Notes: generated by a model from the letters alone, not told the origin. Counted from the first letter of the stretch, positions 16,558-24,578 are shown. The stretch is DNA of 26,028 nucleotides from Eubacterium sp. (GCA_017475785.1 JAFVEX010000050.1:1-26028), one strand, 5' to 3'. Made by a program: numbers and translations.

Positions 16558-17601
16558 TCATAGATGCATTGCTCCGGGCAAATTCTCAAGATCGGTTAAT
16601 GTGTGCCGATGCCCATGCCGGCTATCCGTAACATAATGGTTATGCTCGTGTTCGTGAATTACCGTATGCGAATGCGTTGATCCTTCATGTGTATGCGTGA
16701 ATGTATGATAATGCTGGTGGGCATGACGACGGATCAGCGTGTCCGCAACAACGAGAGCAGAGCCGCTGATCATCACGATCAATGCTGCAATATACATCCA
16801 TGACAAAGATTCCCTCAGGAAAACGAATGACAGGAATGCTCCAACAAATGGCGCGACTGCATAATATGCACTTGTTTTTGCCGCGCCGAGAACACTCTGC
16901 GCGCGTACATAAAGAAAAATACTAAGTCCATACGCAAAGAAGCCAAGTATAAGCGCGGCCGCCATGTAGGCAAATCCGGGCAGGATCTCCCTTTTTATAA
17001 TGGCTATCAGGAGAGAACCCAACCCGGAGAATATCCCTTTAAGGACAACTATCTCATAGGTGCTTTTTGATGAGATGCTTCTTGTGCAGTTGTTCTCAAA
17101 GCCCCAGCATACTGTTGCAAGAAGGACGAACAGCGAACCATATGAAAACTTGAAGCTGTCCGATCCTTCAAGTGAGAGCAGAACGCTTGAAAGAGTTATC
17201 AGAGCAATCGCGCCCCATAGCCTTTTTGTAACCACTTCCTTAAAAAGAAACAATGCAATAATCGTTGTGGCAACAATTTCAAAGTTTCCCAGCAGAGACG
17301 CATTTGCCGAAGAGCCGCAGCTTATTCCAAGCATCAGAAAAATCGGTGCGGCTATATCCAGTACAATCATCCCTGTCACAAACGGGAAGTCCCTCTTTGA
17401 AAGCTTCTCGTATGTTCCTTTGTCTCTCCTGTTAAATAGTGATAACAATCCTATGCCAATCCCCGCACCCAGATAAAGCAGAGCCGCCATCGTTGTCGGT
17501 CCCACCTTCTGCAACAAGATTTTTGAAATCGGAACATTTATGGCATAGAACACAGCCGCTAAAAAGGCATATAGAATCGCTCGTATCGGTTTTTTGTCCA
17601 T
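16558..17601 (-). CDS. DMT-superfamily (EamA-type) transporter with histidine-rich tail
   Basis: A 347-residue inner-membrane protein with about ten hydrophobic helices in two halves, the EamA/DMT layout (for example FYAINVPISKILLQKVGP at the start and ALIVMISGSALVVADTLIRR at the end). These carriers usually export metabolites or amino acids. After the last helix comes a tail of about 57 residues. Fifteen His lie within about 41 residues (293-333), in HAH, THTH, HSH and HEHEH groupings. Such tails typically bind Zn, Ni or Co, so metal transport or sensing is possible; this is inference. GGAAG precedes the ATG. A short open frame lies just upstream. Confidence 0.85.
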   Translation of the reverse strand: MDKKPIRAILYAFLAAVFYAINVPISKILLQKVGPTTMAALLYLGAGIGIGLLSLFNRRDKGTYEKLSKRDFPFVTGMIVLDIAAPIFLMLGISCGSSANASLLGNFEIVATTIIALFLFKEVVTKRLWGAIALITLSSVLLSLEGSDSFKFSYGSLFVLLATVCWGFENNCTRSISSKSTYEIVVLKGIFSGLGSLLIAIIKREILPGFAYMAAALILGFFAYGLSIFLYVRAQSVLGAAKTSAYYAVAPFVGAFLSFVFLRESLSWMYIAALIVMISGSALVVADTLIRRHAHQHYHTFTHTHEGSTHSHTVIHEHEHNHYVTDSRHGHRHTLTDLENLPGAMHL

Positions 17602-17612
17602 ACACTACTTCC

Positions 17613-17723
17613 TTATCTCATATAAGAACAAGCAGCACGATCAAAATTCCCACAGGAACTAAAAAACAGTGCTATTTTTAAAGGGGCGAGTCCTCTCAGA
17701 CCCCATGCTTTTTCTGTTGTCAT
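17613..17723 (-). CDS. Possible 36-residue leader peptide upstream of the transporter
   Basis: A short frame begins MTTEKAWGLRGLAPLKIALF and ends 11 bases before the transporter's start codon. AGAGG lies 6 bases before its ATG. On the minus-strand transcript the middle can fold GGGG...GAG AGGA CTC...CCCC, and this is followed by an A/T-rich stretch with TTTTTT. A +1 frame over the end encodes a hydrophobic FLVPVGILIVLLVLI, so the frame could also be a frameshifted membrane-peptide remnant. Evidence for real translation is weak. Confidence 0.25.
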   Translation of the reverse strand: MTTEKAWGLRGLAPLKIALFFSSCGNFDRAACSYMR

Positions 17724-17846
17724 AAATAACCTCTGCCATAGCAGTTTTCTAAGATGAAAGAAATCTGATTAATGTTATGATAACAACGCCTGTAAGAAAT
17801 GGCAAGGCAAACTCAACTTATCAACGTCTCATAAACTCAGAATGAT

Positions 17847-18017
17847 CTATATCAAAAGCCTCTGCATTCCTGTACTTGAGAGTATTCGGAGCTTTGGGTT
17901 TGAGTATATCTCCGATTCGATCCCGTTCTTCTCAAGGGTGGAAATGACTTCCTCCATAGCGGTTGCGGTGCAGCCGTGCTCATTGGGACTGCCGTTGATA
18001 AAAAGTACCTTTCCCAT
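17847..18017 (-). pseudogene. Truncated flavodoxin-family (NADPH-dependent FMN reductase) gene
   Basis: A good ribosome site (TTTGGAGGT) precedes ATG and a 56-codon frame opening MGKVLFINGSPNEHGCTATA, then EEVISTLEKNGIESEIYS. This is the standard N-terminus of FMN-reductase/flavodoxin-family proteins (ingSpr...g.T), which normally run to about 180-220 residues. Homology stops near residue 40, and a stop follows at residue 57. Another frame after the break reads LKYRNAEAFDIDHSEFMRR, perhaps the tail of a different gene. I read this as a deletion remnant. Confidence 0.7.
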
Positions 18018-18062
18018 ATCTGTACCTCCAAAATGATTCTTTACACCGAGTGGCTTTGGTGA

Positions 18063-19157
18063 TTATCGCAACGTGACTCTTATAAAAACAGGATTATGAT
18101 CCGACCAGCGGAATCCGGTATCAATCACATCACATGCTTCCACTTCGAGATTTGATGAATGAATAAAGCCGTCGACCGTTACAACAAAATCTCCCGGCTC
18201 ATAGGGCTTGTCCGGATTGCGGCAGCTGGCGACCGGTGTTTCCGCATTAAAAGGTGCTGCCAGCTGGATATCTTCTGTAAAGAGATCCATGTTCACCGGT
18301 TTTGCCCAGTTGTCATCGAGCGTTCGCGTTTTGAAGATTTCCGGTGAATTCCCGAGCAGATCGCGATTGAAATCTCCGCCTGCCAGGCAGTAATTTCCGA
18401 CGTTATATTCGGCCTGCATATCCTGCACGAGCATGTCCAGCTGCGTCTCTGCTGTCTCAGCCTTTGCAGTGTAAGCGGACAAATGATGATTGTATATGAT
18501 CAGTTCCCTTCCATTTTCAAGCAGAATTCGTGCTTTGGAATAACAGCGATCCAGATCCAGCACCTTTGAAAGACCGGTTTCGATCGGCAGACTCCTGCGC
18601 ACAGCACCAGTGATCCGGTATTTGGAAAACGTCATAATGCCGGCCCGATTTGCTCCGTGCGGACTTGTAAATGGATACAGCAGGTAAGGACTGTCGTAAT
18701 TCTGAGCAAACAGGTTCTGATACGCGGCAGACGCTTCCATTCTCGGCACGATGATCGTACGCTCATCGACATGATACGAGCGAGTCCCGTCAATATCCAC
18801 TTCCTGAATCAAAGCAATGTCGGGATCCACTGACGTGACGACATCCATGGCACCGCTCAAATTCTGATACACGGCTTCCTCTGAAAACGCACGACTCTCT
18901 TTTCCACCATCCATGAAAAATGTATAGTCATCAGAATAAGCTCCGAATCCGACATTGTAAGAAACGATCGTCAAAGTCTGCCCGTCAGGCACCGCAGTGT
19001 ACTTTGAATTTCCTTCCGGCATAAGCTCCAGGTTATCTTCGAGGCGGTAATAGCTCGCAAATACATACAGAACGTAAGCTGCCGCCGCTATGATTACCAC
19101 GCCGGCCAGAATACAGATCATCATTAAAACCGTTCGCTTCTTCCGTCCTTTGGCCAT
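18063..19157 (-). CDS. Membrane-anchored endonuclease/exonuclease/phosphatase-family protein
   Basis: A 364-residue protein of the EEP superfamily (DNase I/exonuclease III fold). It starts with a basic run and one membrane helix (residues 9-32), so the enzyme domain should face the outside. Catalytic-type residues are present: Asn68 in SYNVGFG, Glu in ALIQEVD, the YNHHLSAY motif, the GGDFNRD motif and the final SDHNPVFI. Family members cut nucleic acids, sphingomyelin or phosphoinositides, so the substrate is open. A start at 19208 is possible (AAGGAA upstream); 19157 (MAKGRKKR, with GGGAG upstream) fits a membrane anchor better. It lies downstream of frdB. Confidence 0.82.
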   Translation of the reverse strand: MAKGRKKRTVLMMICILAGVVIIAAAAYVLYVFASYYRLEDNLELMPEGNSKYTAVPDGQTLTIVSYNVGFGAYSDDYTFFMDGGKESRAFSEEAVYQNLSGAMDVVTSVDPDIALIQEVDIDGTRSYHVDERTIIVPRMEASAAYQNLFAQNYDSPYLLYPFTSPHGANRAGIMTFSKYRITGAVRRSLPIETGLSKVLDLDRCYSKARILLENGRELIIYNHHLSAYTAKAETAETQLDMLVQDMQAEYNVGNYCLAGGDFNRDLLGNSPEIFKTRTLDDNWAKPVNMDLFTEDIQLAAPFNAETPVASCRNPDKPYEPGDFVVTVDGFIHSSNLEVEACDVIDTGFRWSDHNPVFIRVTLR

Positions 19158-19273
19158 ATTCCGTTCTCCCAACTGCAATGCATTTTTATCTGAGTAAATA
19201 TCTCTCATCAGTTTATTCCTTGATCTTAAATTTTTTGTCCTGGTAACGAATCATGTCCTTGGTCGTAACACAC

Positions 19274-19975
19274 TCATCTCTTCCATATTGCAGCGGCATT
19301 TGAACGAACCATGAGTTCTTCAACAGGGATCCCAGCCGGACAAATATCGTGACATGACATGGACTTGCCGCATCCCTCAAAGAAGGTCTTCTGATAATGC
19401 TCAAGTATTTCTTTACGGTGCTCTGGATTCTGCTCCTCATCAAGAATCCGAAACACATTTACAGGTGCTGCTGAACCTGCAAAATCACCAGAAAATGAAA
19501 AATTGGGACATACCTCAAGGCAACACCCGCACATTAGGCACCGGGCAGACTGATAGCGCTGCTCATGTGTGTAATCCGTCAGGAAGGCTTCACTCTCCAG
19601 CCAGACAGCCATCTTCTTCATATTGTCAAAAATGACTGACCTGTCGACGATCAGGTCTTTGACCACCGGGAATTTACTGAGTGGCTCTATGATAATTACA
19701 TCCTTCTTTATCGAGTTTAAAAACGTCGAACAGGCAAGTGCCGGAAGACCGTTTATCCGCATTGCACACGCACCACATTTTCGTACCATGCACCCGCATT
19801 CCCATGCGATACTTTCCGTTTCTTTCCCGGTAGTATCGGTCAGTGGAGTACGGGCGTTCAATGCGTTCAAAGCAGCAGCCACCGAGCCACCCTGATCGCC
19901 TTCATACGCAAACTCCTGCCAGTAAGGCATTGAATCCTTGTCTGATTGTCGTTTGATCCGAATAACTCTGGTCAA
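19274..19975 (-). CDS. frdB: Fumarate reductase/succinate dehydrogenase iron-sulfur subunit
   Basis: A 233-residue FrdB/SdhB homologue that carries electrons between the membrane cytochrome b and the flavoprotein. The [2Fe-2S] ligands are Cys62, Cys67, Cys70 and Cys82 (CMVRKCGAC, then LPALAC), with an extra Cys60. The [4Fe-4S] and [3Fe-4S] ligands are Cys146, 149, 152 and 156 (CLMCGCCLEVCP), with Cys202, 208 and 212 near the end (GCGKSMSCHDICPAG). The start is TTG, six bases after frdA, with a weak ribosome site. It is the last gene of the operon. Confidence 0.92.
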   Translation of the reverse strand: MTRVIRIKRQSDKDSMPYWQEFAYEGDQGGSVAAALNALNARTPLTDTTGKETESIAWECGCMVRKCGACAMRINGLPALACSTFLNSIKKDVIIIEPLSKFPVVKDLIVDRSVIFDNMKKMAVWLESEAFLTDYTHEQRYQSARCLMCGCCLEVCPNFSFSGDFAGSAAPVNVFRILDEEQNPEHRKEILEHYQKTFFEGCGKSMSCHDICPAGIPVEELMVRSNAAAIWKR

Positions 19976-19981
19976 CTCTGC

Positions 19982-21529
19982 TTACCGCCTTTCTGGTACG
20001 TGTTCAAACGTTATACCAATTGTCGAACCATCATATCTCGCAACAGTTGTATTTTTGAAGTCCTTGTCATTGCGATTGGGATAATCCTCTCGATAGTGAG
20101 CTCCGCGGCTCTCACGCCTTGCCAAGGCGCTTTTCAATACCGCTTGACCCAGCAGAGAAAGGGTTCCTTTCATCTGCTGTATTTCTTCAAGTGCTGACAT
20201 AAGGGTAGCTTCATTCCTGCCAACTCCGAGAGCATTCAGTAAAATCCGGTTCAAATGTGCTTTCTCTTTTGGAGAAAACTCCGAAGATACAGGCTGCTGC
20301 ACATCGAGCGGATGACATCTGTTTTCTGCACATTCTTTACAGGCTGCTTCGGCAGCCACCTTTCCGCCATAAATTGCCCCGAGCAGAGAATTGCCTCCCA
20401 GGCGGTTCGCACCATGATATTGAGCGCAGCATTCACCGGCTGCATAGAGGTTCTTCACGTTGGTCCTGTGCTGTCTGTCGACCAAGATACCGCCCATAAA
20501 GTAATGGATGCCAGGATAAACAGGAATAGGTTCTTTCCGTATATCCTTATGCAGATAGGTCAGGCAGTCGTCAACCAGTCCGGAAAGGGTTCTTTTGATG
20601 ATTTCCTCCCTGATTTCTGTCATATCCAGATAGACAGGACTGTCCCGACAGACACTCCAGATTTCTCTGGCAGTGATATCCCGCGGCATCAGGTTTCCAA
20701 GTGGAGGGTACTTTTCTTCCATGAAATACCATGGTTGTCCATCCCTGTATGCAAACAGACGGCCGCCTTCTCCTCTGGCCGCTTCACTGATCAGCATCCG
20801 TTTCCCTCCGATTTCAACAGTGGTGGGGTGATACTGAATCATTTCCAGATTGGCCATCGGAATCCCCTGTCTGAACAACTCTGCAGTTACTTCTCCCGTA
20901 TTTGCGAGGGAGCCCGTGGTATCGCCAAACAGCCCGTGAACCCCCCCTGAGGCGATAATCACTGCAGCACCTGTAAGCGACAACGATTCTCCAGTGAAAT
21001 CATCACGAATCACACACCCAAAACATTTGCCTTCATTCAAGAGCAACCTTTGAAAACGGTGATGGAAAAATCGTTGAATCTTTCCATCTGCCTCTGTTTT
21101 TCGTACGGCATCAATGAATGCTGTCATCACTTGCTTTCCGGTATCGCTCTGTGCAAAGGCGGTACGCTTCTTCTTTTGTCCGCCGAAATTCCTCAAGTCG
21201 ATATCTTCATACCCGCAGGTGTTAAATTGGACGCCGATGCTTTGCAGCCATTTGACCAATTCAGGCGCAGCATGTGTCATTTCCCAGACGGCTTGGGGAT
21301 CTGCCAGCCCGCAGCCTGCCTTGATTGTATCCTCGTAATGCTGCCCGGGGCTATCGTCCTCACCCTTCGTGTTAAGAGCCGCATTGATCCCGCCTTCCGC
21401 CATCACGGACTGCGCCCGTTCAGACGGCATGGAAGAGATCAGTTTCACGTCGCATCCTTCTTTCACCGCCTGCAAGGCTGCAGACATTCCTGCAAGTCCT
21501 GCGCCGATAATGATGATCGTTTTCCTCAT
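19982..21529 (-). CDS. frdA: Fumarate reductase flavoprotein subunit, non-covalent FAD type
   Basis: A 515-residue flavoprotein that reduces fumarate or oxidises succinate. It has the dinucleotide-binding start (IIIIGAGLAGMSAALQAV), the active-site HPTT and ARGEGGRLF blocks, and the GIHYFMGGI and YAAGECCAQYHGANRLGGNSL motifs. At the place where canonical FrdA/SdhA carry the His that binds FAD covalently (RSHTVAAQGG), this protein has Gln40 (ERAQSVMAEGG). FAD is therefore predicted to be non-covalent. The reading frame is open much further upstream, but the ATG at 21529 overlaps the cytochrome b stop (ATGA) and gives the true start. NadB is related, but the operon argues for FrdA. Confidence 0.9.
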   Translation of the reverse strand: MRKTIIIIGAGLAGMSAALQAVKEGCDVKLISSMPSERAQSVMAEGGINAALNTKGEDDSPGQHYEDTIKAGCGLADPQAVWEMTHAAPELVKWLQSIGVQFNTCGYEDIDLRNFGGQKKKRTAFAQSDTGKQVMTAFIDAVRKTEADGKIQRFFHHRFQRLLLNEGKCFGCVIRDDFTGESLSLTGAAVIIASGGVHGLFGDTTGSLANTGEVTAELFRQGIPMANLEMIQYHPTTVEIGGKRMLISEAARGEGGRLFAYRDGQPWYFMEEKYPPLGNLMPRDITAREIWSVCRDSPVYLDMTEIREEIIKRTLSGLVDDCLTYLHKDIRKEPIPVYPGIHYFMGGILVDRQHRTNVKNLYAAGECCAQYHGANRLGGNSLLGAIYGGKVAAEAACKECAENRCHPLDVQQPVSSEFSPKEKAHLNRILLNALGVGRNEATLMSALEEIQQMKGTLSLLGQAVLKSALARRESRGAHYREDYPNRNDKDFKNTTVARYDGSTIGITFEHVPERR

Positions 21530-22065
21530 ATCTGCTGCCATCCTATGTAATAGATTATCGTTGCGCCTGCAAAGAACAGCAGAAGCACCGACAGGATTAG
21601 ATATATGTCGCCCCGCCTTTCTTTGTATTTCAGAATTCCAAGGGACACCAGCAACGGGCGGACGTTTATAAACAGATGCACAAACAAAGCCGCCGTCAGC
21701 AGCAGTTGAGTTATAAGTTTCACTGTTGTGAAAGGAAACAGAATATATATGCCATCCTGTAATCTTCCAAACAATCCAAGGTGAAAGAAAAATAAGACCA
21801 AAACAGCAAGACCGCTGGCGCGCCTTGCCCAGAAGACAGCGTTCTGTCTCAAATAGTGTTCGCCGTTTTTCTTTTCTGTACGCAGAGTCTGTACTGTTAG
21901 GAGAACTCCTATCACGGTGTGTGCTATCAGAATCAGCACACCGATCCATGCGAGTATTTTTCCGGCGCTGCTCCCGACACCGAGAAGCATAAAGCTGCCC
22001 ATAACACCGTGAATCAGAAAGATGCAAAGAAGTAAAGCGGACAATACTGCATTGATTTTTCTCAT
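21526..22065 (-). CDS. Five-helix cytochrome b membrane subunit of fumarate reductase
   Basis: A 179-residue membrane protein with five hydrophobic helices (about 4-29, 34-58, 78-99, 111-134 and 152-176). Four helix His are candidate haem ligands: FLIHGVMG, LIAHTVIG, FFFHLGLFG and LFVHLFINV. This matches the di-haem FrdC type seen in Wolinella, which links quinol to the FrdAB enzyme; the family level is recognised by pattern, not by a name. Its stop overlaps the frdA start by one base triplet (ATGA). GGAAAA precedes its ATG. Confidence 0.75.
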   Translation of the reverse strand: MRKINAVLSALLLCIFLIHGVMGSFMLLGVGSSAGKILAWIGVLILIAHTVIGVLLTVQTLRTEKKNGEHYLRQNAVFWARRASGLAVLVLFFFHLGLFGRLQDGIYILFPFTTVKLITQLLLTAALFVHLFINVRPLLVSLGILKYKERRGDIYLILSVLLLFFAGATIIYYIGWQQI

Positions 22066-22073
22066 TTTTCCGT

Positions 22074-22583
22074 TTACCTCATTTCTGAACTGCTTACCAC
22101 TATATAGTCAGCGTTCTCCAAAGCAGTGAGATCCAGTAAGTCTTCCGACGCAAGAAACACCTCATACCTTCCGCTTAAAACCCTGGAACGAAGCATCGTA
22201 TCGCTGTATTTTTTGAAAATCACGCTGACGCCTGTTTTCGCAAACCGGTTGCAGAGTGTTTTCGCATATCGAACCAGCGCATAATCCGTCTCTGAAAGAT
22301 AGACAGTGATTGGTGTAATCGAAGCAACCGACAGATGATCGGACTCACCTGAGAACACTCGTTTCAGCTCATCACGCAATGAATCACTGTCCATTCCATT
22401 CATGGAGTAGTTGATGCAAAAGACGTAATTGCCTTCCAACTGCACCTTTGCCTGTTCTGTTCTTTTCACCTTGGGCGTGGCACCTGTAAAGGCGTCCACG
22501 ATGGAAGGTGGGGAATGCAGCAACGCTCCAAATCCTGCGAGTATGACTAAAAGAACAGCCGTTATGATCAGTTTACGCTTCAA
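22074..22583 (-). CDS. Membrane-anchored extracytoplasmic protein at head of the frd operon
   Basis: A 169-residue protein with a basic start, one membrane helix (about residues 6-24), then an extracytoplasmic domain. The TTG start at 22583 has GGGAGG 10 bases upstream; a reading from ATG 22637 has only a weak site. Just after the helix it shows DAFTGAT, a fit to the Dxx(S/T)GA(T/S) motif used for covalent FMN attachment by ApbE, though the remainder is not an obvious FMN-binding domain. The C-terminal half (SVIFKKYSDTMLRSRVLSG, YEVFLAS) recalls the last lobe of family-5 peptide-binding proteins. Stop is 8 bases before the cytochrome b gene. Function is unknown. Confidence 0.6.
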   Translation of the reverse strand: MKRKLIITAVLLVILAGFGALLHSPPSIVDAFTGATPKVKRTEQAKVQLEGNYVFCINYSMNGMDSDSLRDELKRVFSGESDHLSVASITPITVYLSETDYALVRYAKTLCNRFAKTGVSVIFKKYSDTMLRSRVLSGRYEVFLASEDLLDLTALENADYIVVSSSEMR

Positions 22584-22664
22584 AGTGCCTGTTCCTCCCT
22601 TCCGCTTGTTTTTCGTTCCGAATTCCTGTACTTCCATTGCTCACGCCCGGTATCATTTCTCAAA

Positions 22665-23040
22665 TCAAAACGTCTTTATTTCCGCCAGTCCATAGCTTAT
22701 AAGAAAGCCATTGAGAAATGAACGCGAGCCATTGACAAAATACACAACTGCCCCGAGCAAAATACCCAGCACAATTGCTGCGGCCACTTTTTCTTCACAC
22801 TTTCCAGTGTGCTCGGATTTTTCTTGTCAGGGATCTTGCCCAAATCAATATACCGCTCCACAATTGCAGGATGATAGCTGTATACTCTCCTGGCGGGCTC
22901 TTGTCTCACCTGCGATCAGATAGCCAGATGAAACAGCACGCAAAGCGCCACGGTCCATAGACAGTGACTGCAGCCACGGCGAGCAAAACGATACATGCCA
23001 GAATTCTGACTCTCCCGTGGTCTTTTATTTTCGATTGACC
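22665..23040 (-). pseudogene. Frameshifted remnant of a three-part membrane protein
   Basis: Three adjacent fragments lie in three different frames on the minus strand. The first has a membrane helix (RILACIVLLAVAAVTVYGPW). The second reads RRVYSYHPAIVERYIDLGKI then PDKKNPSTLE. The third is AAAIVLGILLGAVVYFVNGS then RSFLNGFLISYGL, ending at a stop soon after. Together they look like one small polytopic protein broken by two or more frameshifts and cut short at the end. The family name escapes me. The fragments match the general plan of a Lachnospiraceae membrane protein with a HPxIVERyi.lg.IP motif. No complete start is visible. Confidence 0.6.
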
Positions 23041-23053
23041 TTTCAGTTATATC

Positions 23054-23260
23054 TTAATGGGTAAGCCTTCCGGTTCTCTTTTCGGTTTTGGCAAAAATCA
23101 GGGCCTCATCATATGAACATCCATGTTCTTTCGCGTATATCAAAATTGCTTTGTCCAGATACGGATATTTGCGCGGATTTACAAATCCACGATTGGCCTC
23201 CAACCATGCCCTGTGGTAAAGAGCTTTTAAATTGTCATCTGTGATTTCAAATATGTCCAT
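23054..23260 (-). CDS. Small hypothetical protein, 68 residues
   Basis: A short soluble protein, charged and probably helical, beginning MDIFEITDDNLKALYHRAW. The middle (PRKYPYLDKAILIYAKEHGC) and the SYDEALIFAKTEKRTGRL tail show no known motif. GGCAGGAAAAG lies 5 bases before the ATG, which supports translation. It sits downstream of the SseB-like gene on the same strand. No function can be given. Confidence 0.55.
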   Translation of the reverse strand: MDIFEITDDNLKALYHRAWLEANRGFVNPRKYPYLDKAILIYAKEHGCSYDEALIFAKTEKRTGRLTH

Positions 23261-23314
23261 ATACTTTTCCTGCCTTTACATAGAGTAACTTCACCAGATT
23301 TCAGTTAAAACACA

Positions 23315-24187
23315 TCAAACACTTGCCATCTCAAGATACAATCTGTAAATATCAACATCATCAGTTGCAAACAATATACGCATAGGGCAAAATGTATTCT
23401 CTCGAACCCATTTATTTACGGCTTTATAAATGATGGAAATGATTGTCCGGGCTGTTTCTTTGCTTTCATTTCCATCTGCCTGGATACAACGGAATAAGAT
23501 GCTCTGGTGTTTATCCTTCTTTGCCGCATTCATGGCTGACATATAATAATCCGAAATCTTTACTTGCGTCTCTTCAGACAAACAATCATCCTTCATACCC
23601 GAGAGATTTACCGCGTCTATTCTGCATTCAGCACTGACAATTGCGGGATTCTTATATACCGCCTCAATACGAAAGCGCGGATTGTAATATGACTTCATAA
23701 TCGCCAAAATATGTTCCTTAAACAAAGGGAACCCATGCACACGATCTCCACGAAACATGTAATTGCTGTCTTTTTGGACAAATCCGTTTTCCATACCGGG
23801 ATTGATGACGAGCCCATCACTTCCGCTAACCAGTACCATCTCAAATAGTTCTCGCAGATCAATTTCACTTGGTATACCATCGGCTTCTGCACTGATCTTG
23901 TCAAATCCGGTATATACAACATAATGGTTCGTACCTGAGGGTGGATATGTCATCATGCTAACTCCGTCGCCGCCGTCCGGTTTCTTCATTTTGATTAGTA
24001 AAACCTTTGCATGATGACACATACGAATCCTGAAGGCCTCCATCACTGGATAGATGGCTTTATTCTCTTTTACATCCCAAAATGCTTCGATTGCCTCCTC
24101 AATCATCCTGTTGGAAGCTCCCATCATCGCCTCCGCCAGATTGTTGTTCAACATTTCAAATAGTCTCTGTCTGGAAATATTCTCCAT
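23315..24187 (-). CDS. SseB-like protein with possible macro-like C-terminal domain
   Basis: A 290-residue protein without membrane segments. The middle resembles the SseB N-terminal domain (enhanced serine sensitivity family): HAKVLLIKMKKPDG, a strand-rich core, then DLRELFEMVLVSGSDGLVINPG. From about residue 190 the sequence (KNPAIVSAECRIDAV, ISDYYMSAMNAAKK, HQSILFRCIQADGN, TARTIISIIYKAVNKWVR) recalls the second half of macro domains, which bind or hydrolyse ADP-ribose. The usual Gly-rich loop is not obvious, so this part is a guess. A start at 24193 is possible, but the ATG at 24187 is better spaced from AAAGGGGA. The broken ADP-ribosylglycohydrolase lies upstream on the same strand. Confidence 0.6.
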   Translation of the reverse strand: MENISRQRLFEMLNNNLAEAMMGASNRMIEEAIEAFWDVKENKAIYPVMEAFRIRMCHHAKVLLIKMKKPDGGDGVSMMTYPPSGTNHYVVYTGFDKISAEADGIPSEIDLRELFEMVLVSGSDGLVINPGMENGFVQKDSNYMFRGDRVHGFPLFKEHILAIMKSYYNPRFRIEAVYKNPAIVSAECRIDAVNLSGMKDDCLSEETQVKISDYYMSAMNAAKKDKHQSILFRCIQADGNESKETARTIISIIYKAVNKWVRENTFCPMRILFATDDVDIYRLYLEMASV

Positions 24188-24244
24188 AGCCATTATCCCC
24201 TTTGCATTACTGTGACTGCCTATCTGTTATTGTTCCATCATAAT

Positions 24245-24370
24245 TCAGAGGATCGGGCAAAGGGTCGCCTCTGTAGCGACCAGTGCTTCGTATTCATTCG
24301 AAAGCAAATGATCGCATCCTGCTTCACTATGTAATTCTCGAATAATTCTCGTAGTAATGGTGAAAACCAT
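24245..24370 (-). CDS. Possible 41-residue protein of unknown function
   Basis: A short frame beginning MVFTITTRIIRELHSEAGCD and ending with ATLCPIL. A weak AGGG lies just before the ATG. It could be a remnant; I recognise no family. It fills much of the gap between the SseB-like gene and the membrane-protein tail. Nothing else is visible in 24194-24244. Confidence 0.2.
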   Translation of the reverse strand: MVFTITTRIIRELHSEAGCDHLLSNEYEALVATEATLCPIL

Positions 24371-24380
24371 CTAACCCTAA

Positions 24381-24578
24381 TCAGTTACAACCACCCGCCA
24401 GTATCAGAATAATTATGATTATTGCAAACACCAAAAAACCACATCCGGGCCCTCCGCCGCGATTATTGCGCCTGCCAGAGCCGCGATCTTTCAGCCCGGA
24501 ATCAATCAACTTCATATCAAACAAGTAATCCAGAAAATCAATATTTCCATCGCCGTTCCAATCGTTATCAGAATAACT
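24381..24578 (-). pseudogene. C-terminal piece of a small membrane protein, fused after draG remnant
   Basis: A frame different from the draG remnant reads SYSDNDWNGDGNIDFLDYLF, then a Gly/Arg/Asn-rich linker and a final helix CGFLVFAIIIIILILAGG before the stop at 24381. The opening DWNGDGN motif, Gly-rich linker and C-terminal helix match a type of small Lachnospiraceae membrane protein I recall but cannot name. There is no start codon between the previous stop and the motif, so the N-terminus has been lost at the junction near 24571-24578. Confidence 0.6.

Noticed and set aside
19213..19458. 81-codon minus-strand frame over the end of frdB
   Set aside because: It overlaps the certain cluster-binding part of frdB in another frame; only the last 13 or so residues (IRYQDKKFKIKE) look protein-like and I cannot place them.
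21530..22027. Upstream in-frame extension of frdA (166 extra codons)
   Set aside because: It overlaps the cytochrome b gene in another frame. The ATG at 21529 overlapping the stop, and the dinucleotide-binding motif directly after it, mark the real start.
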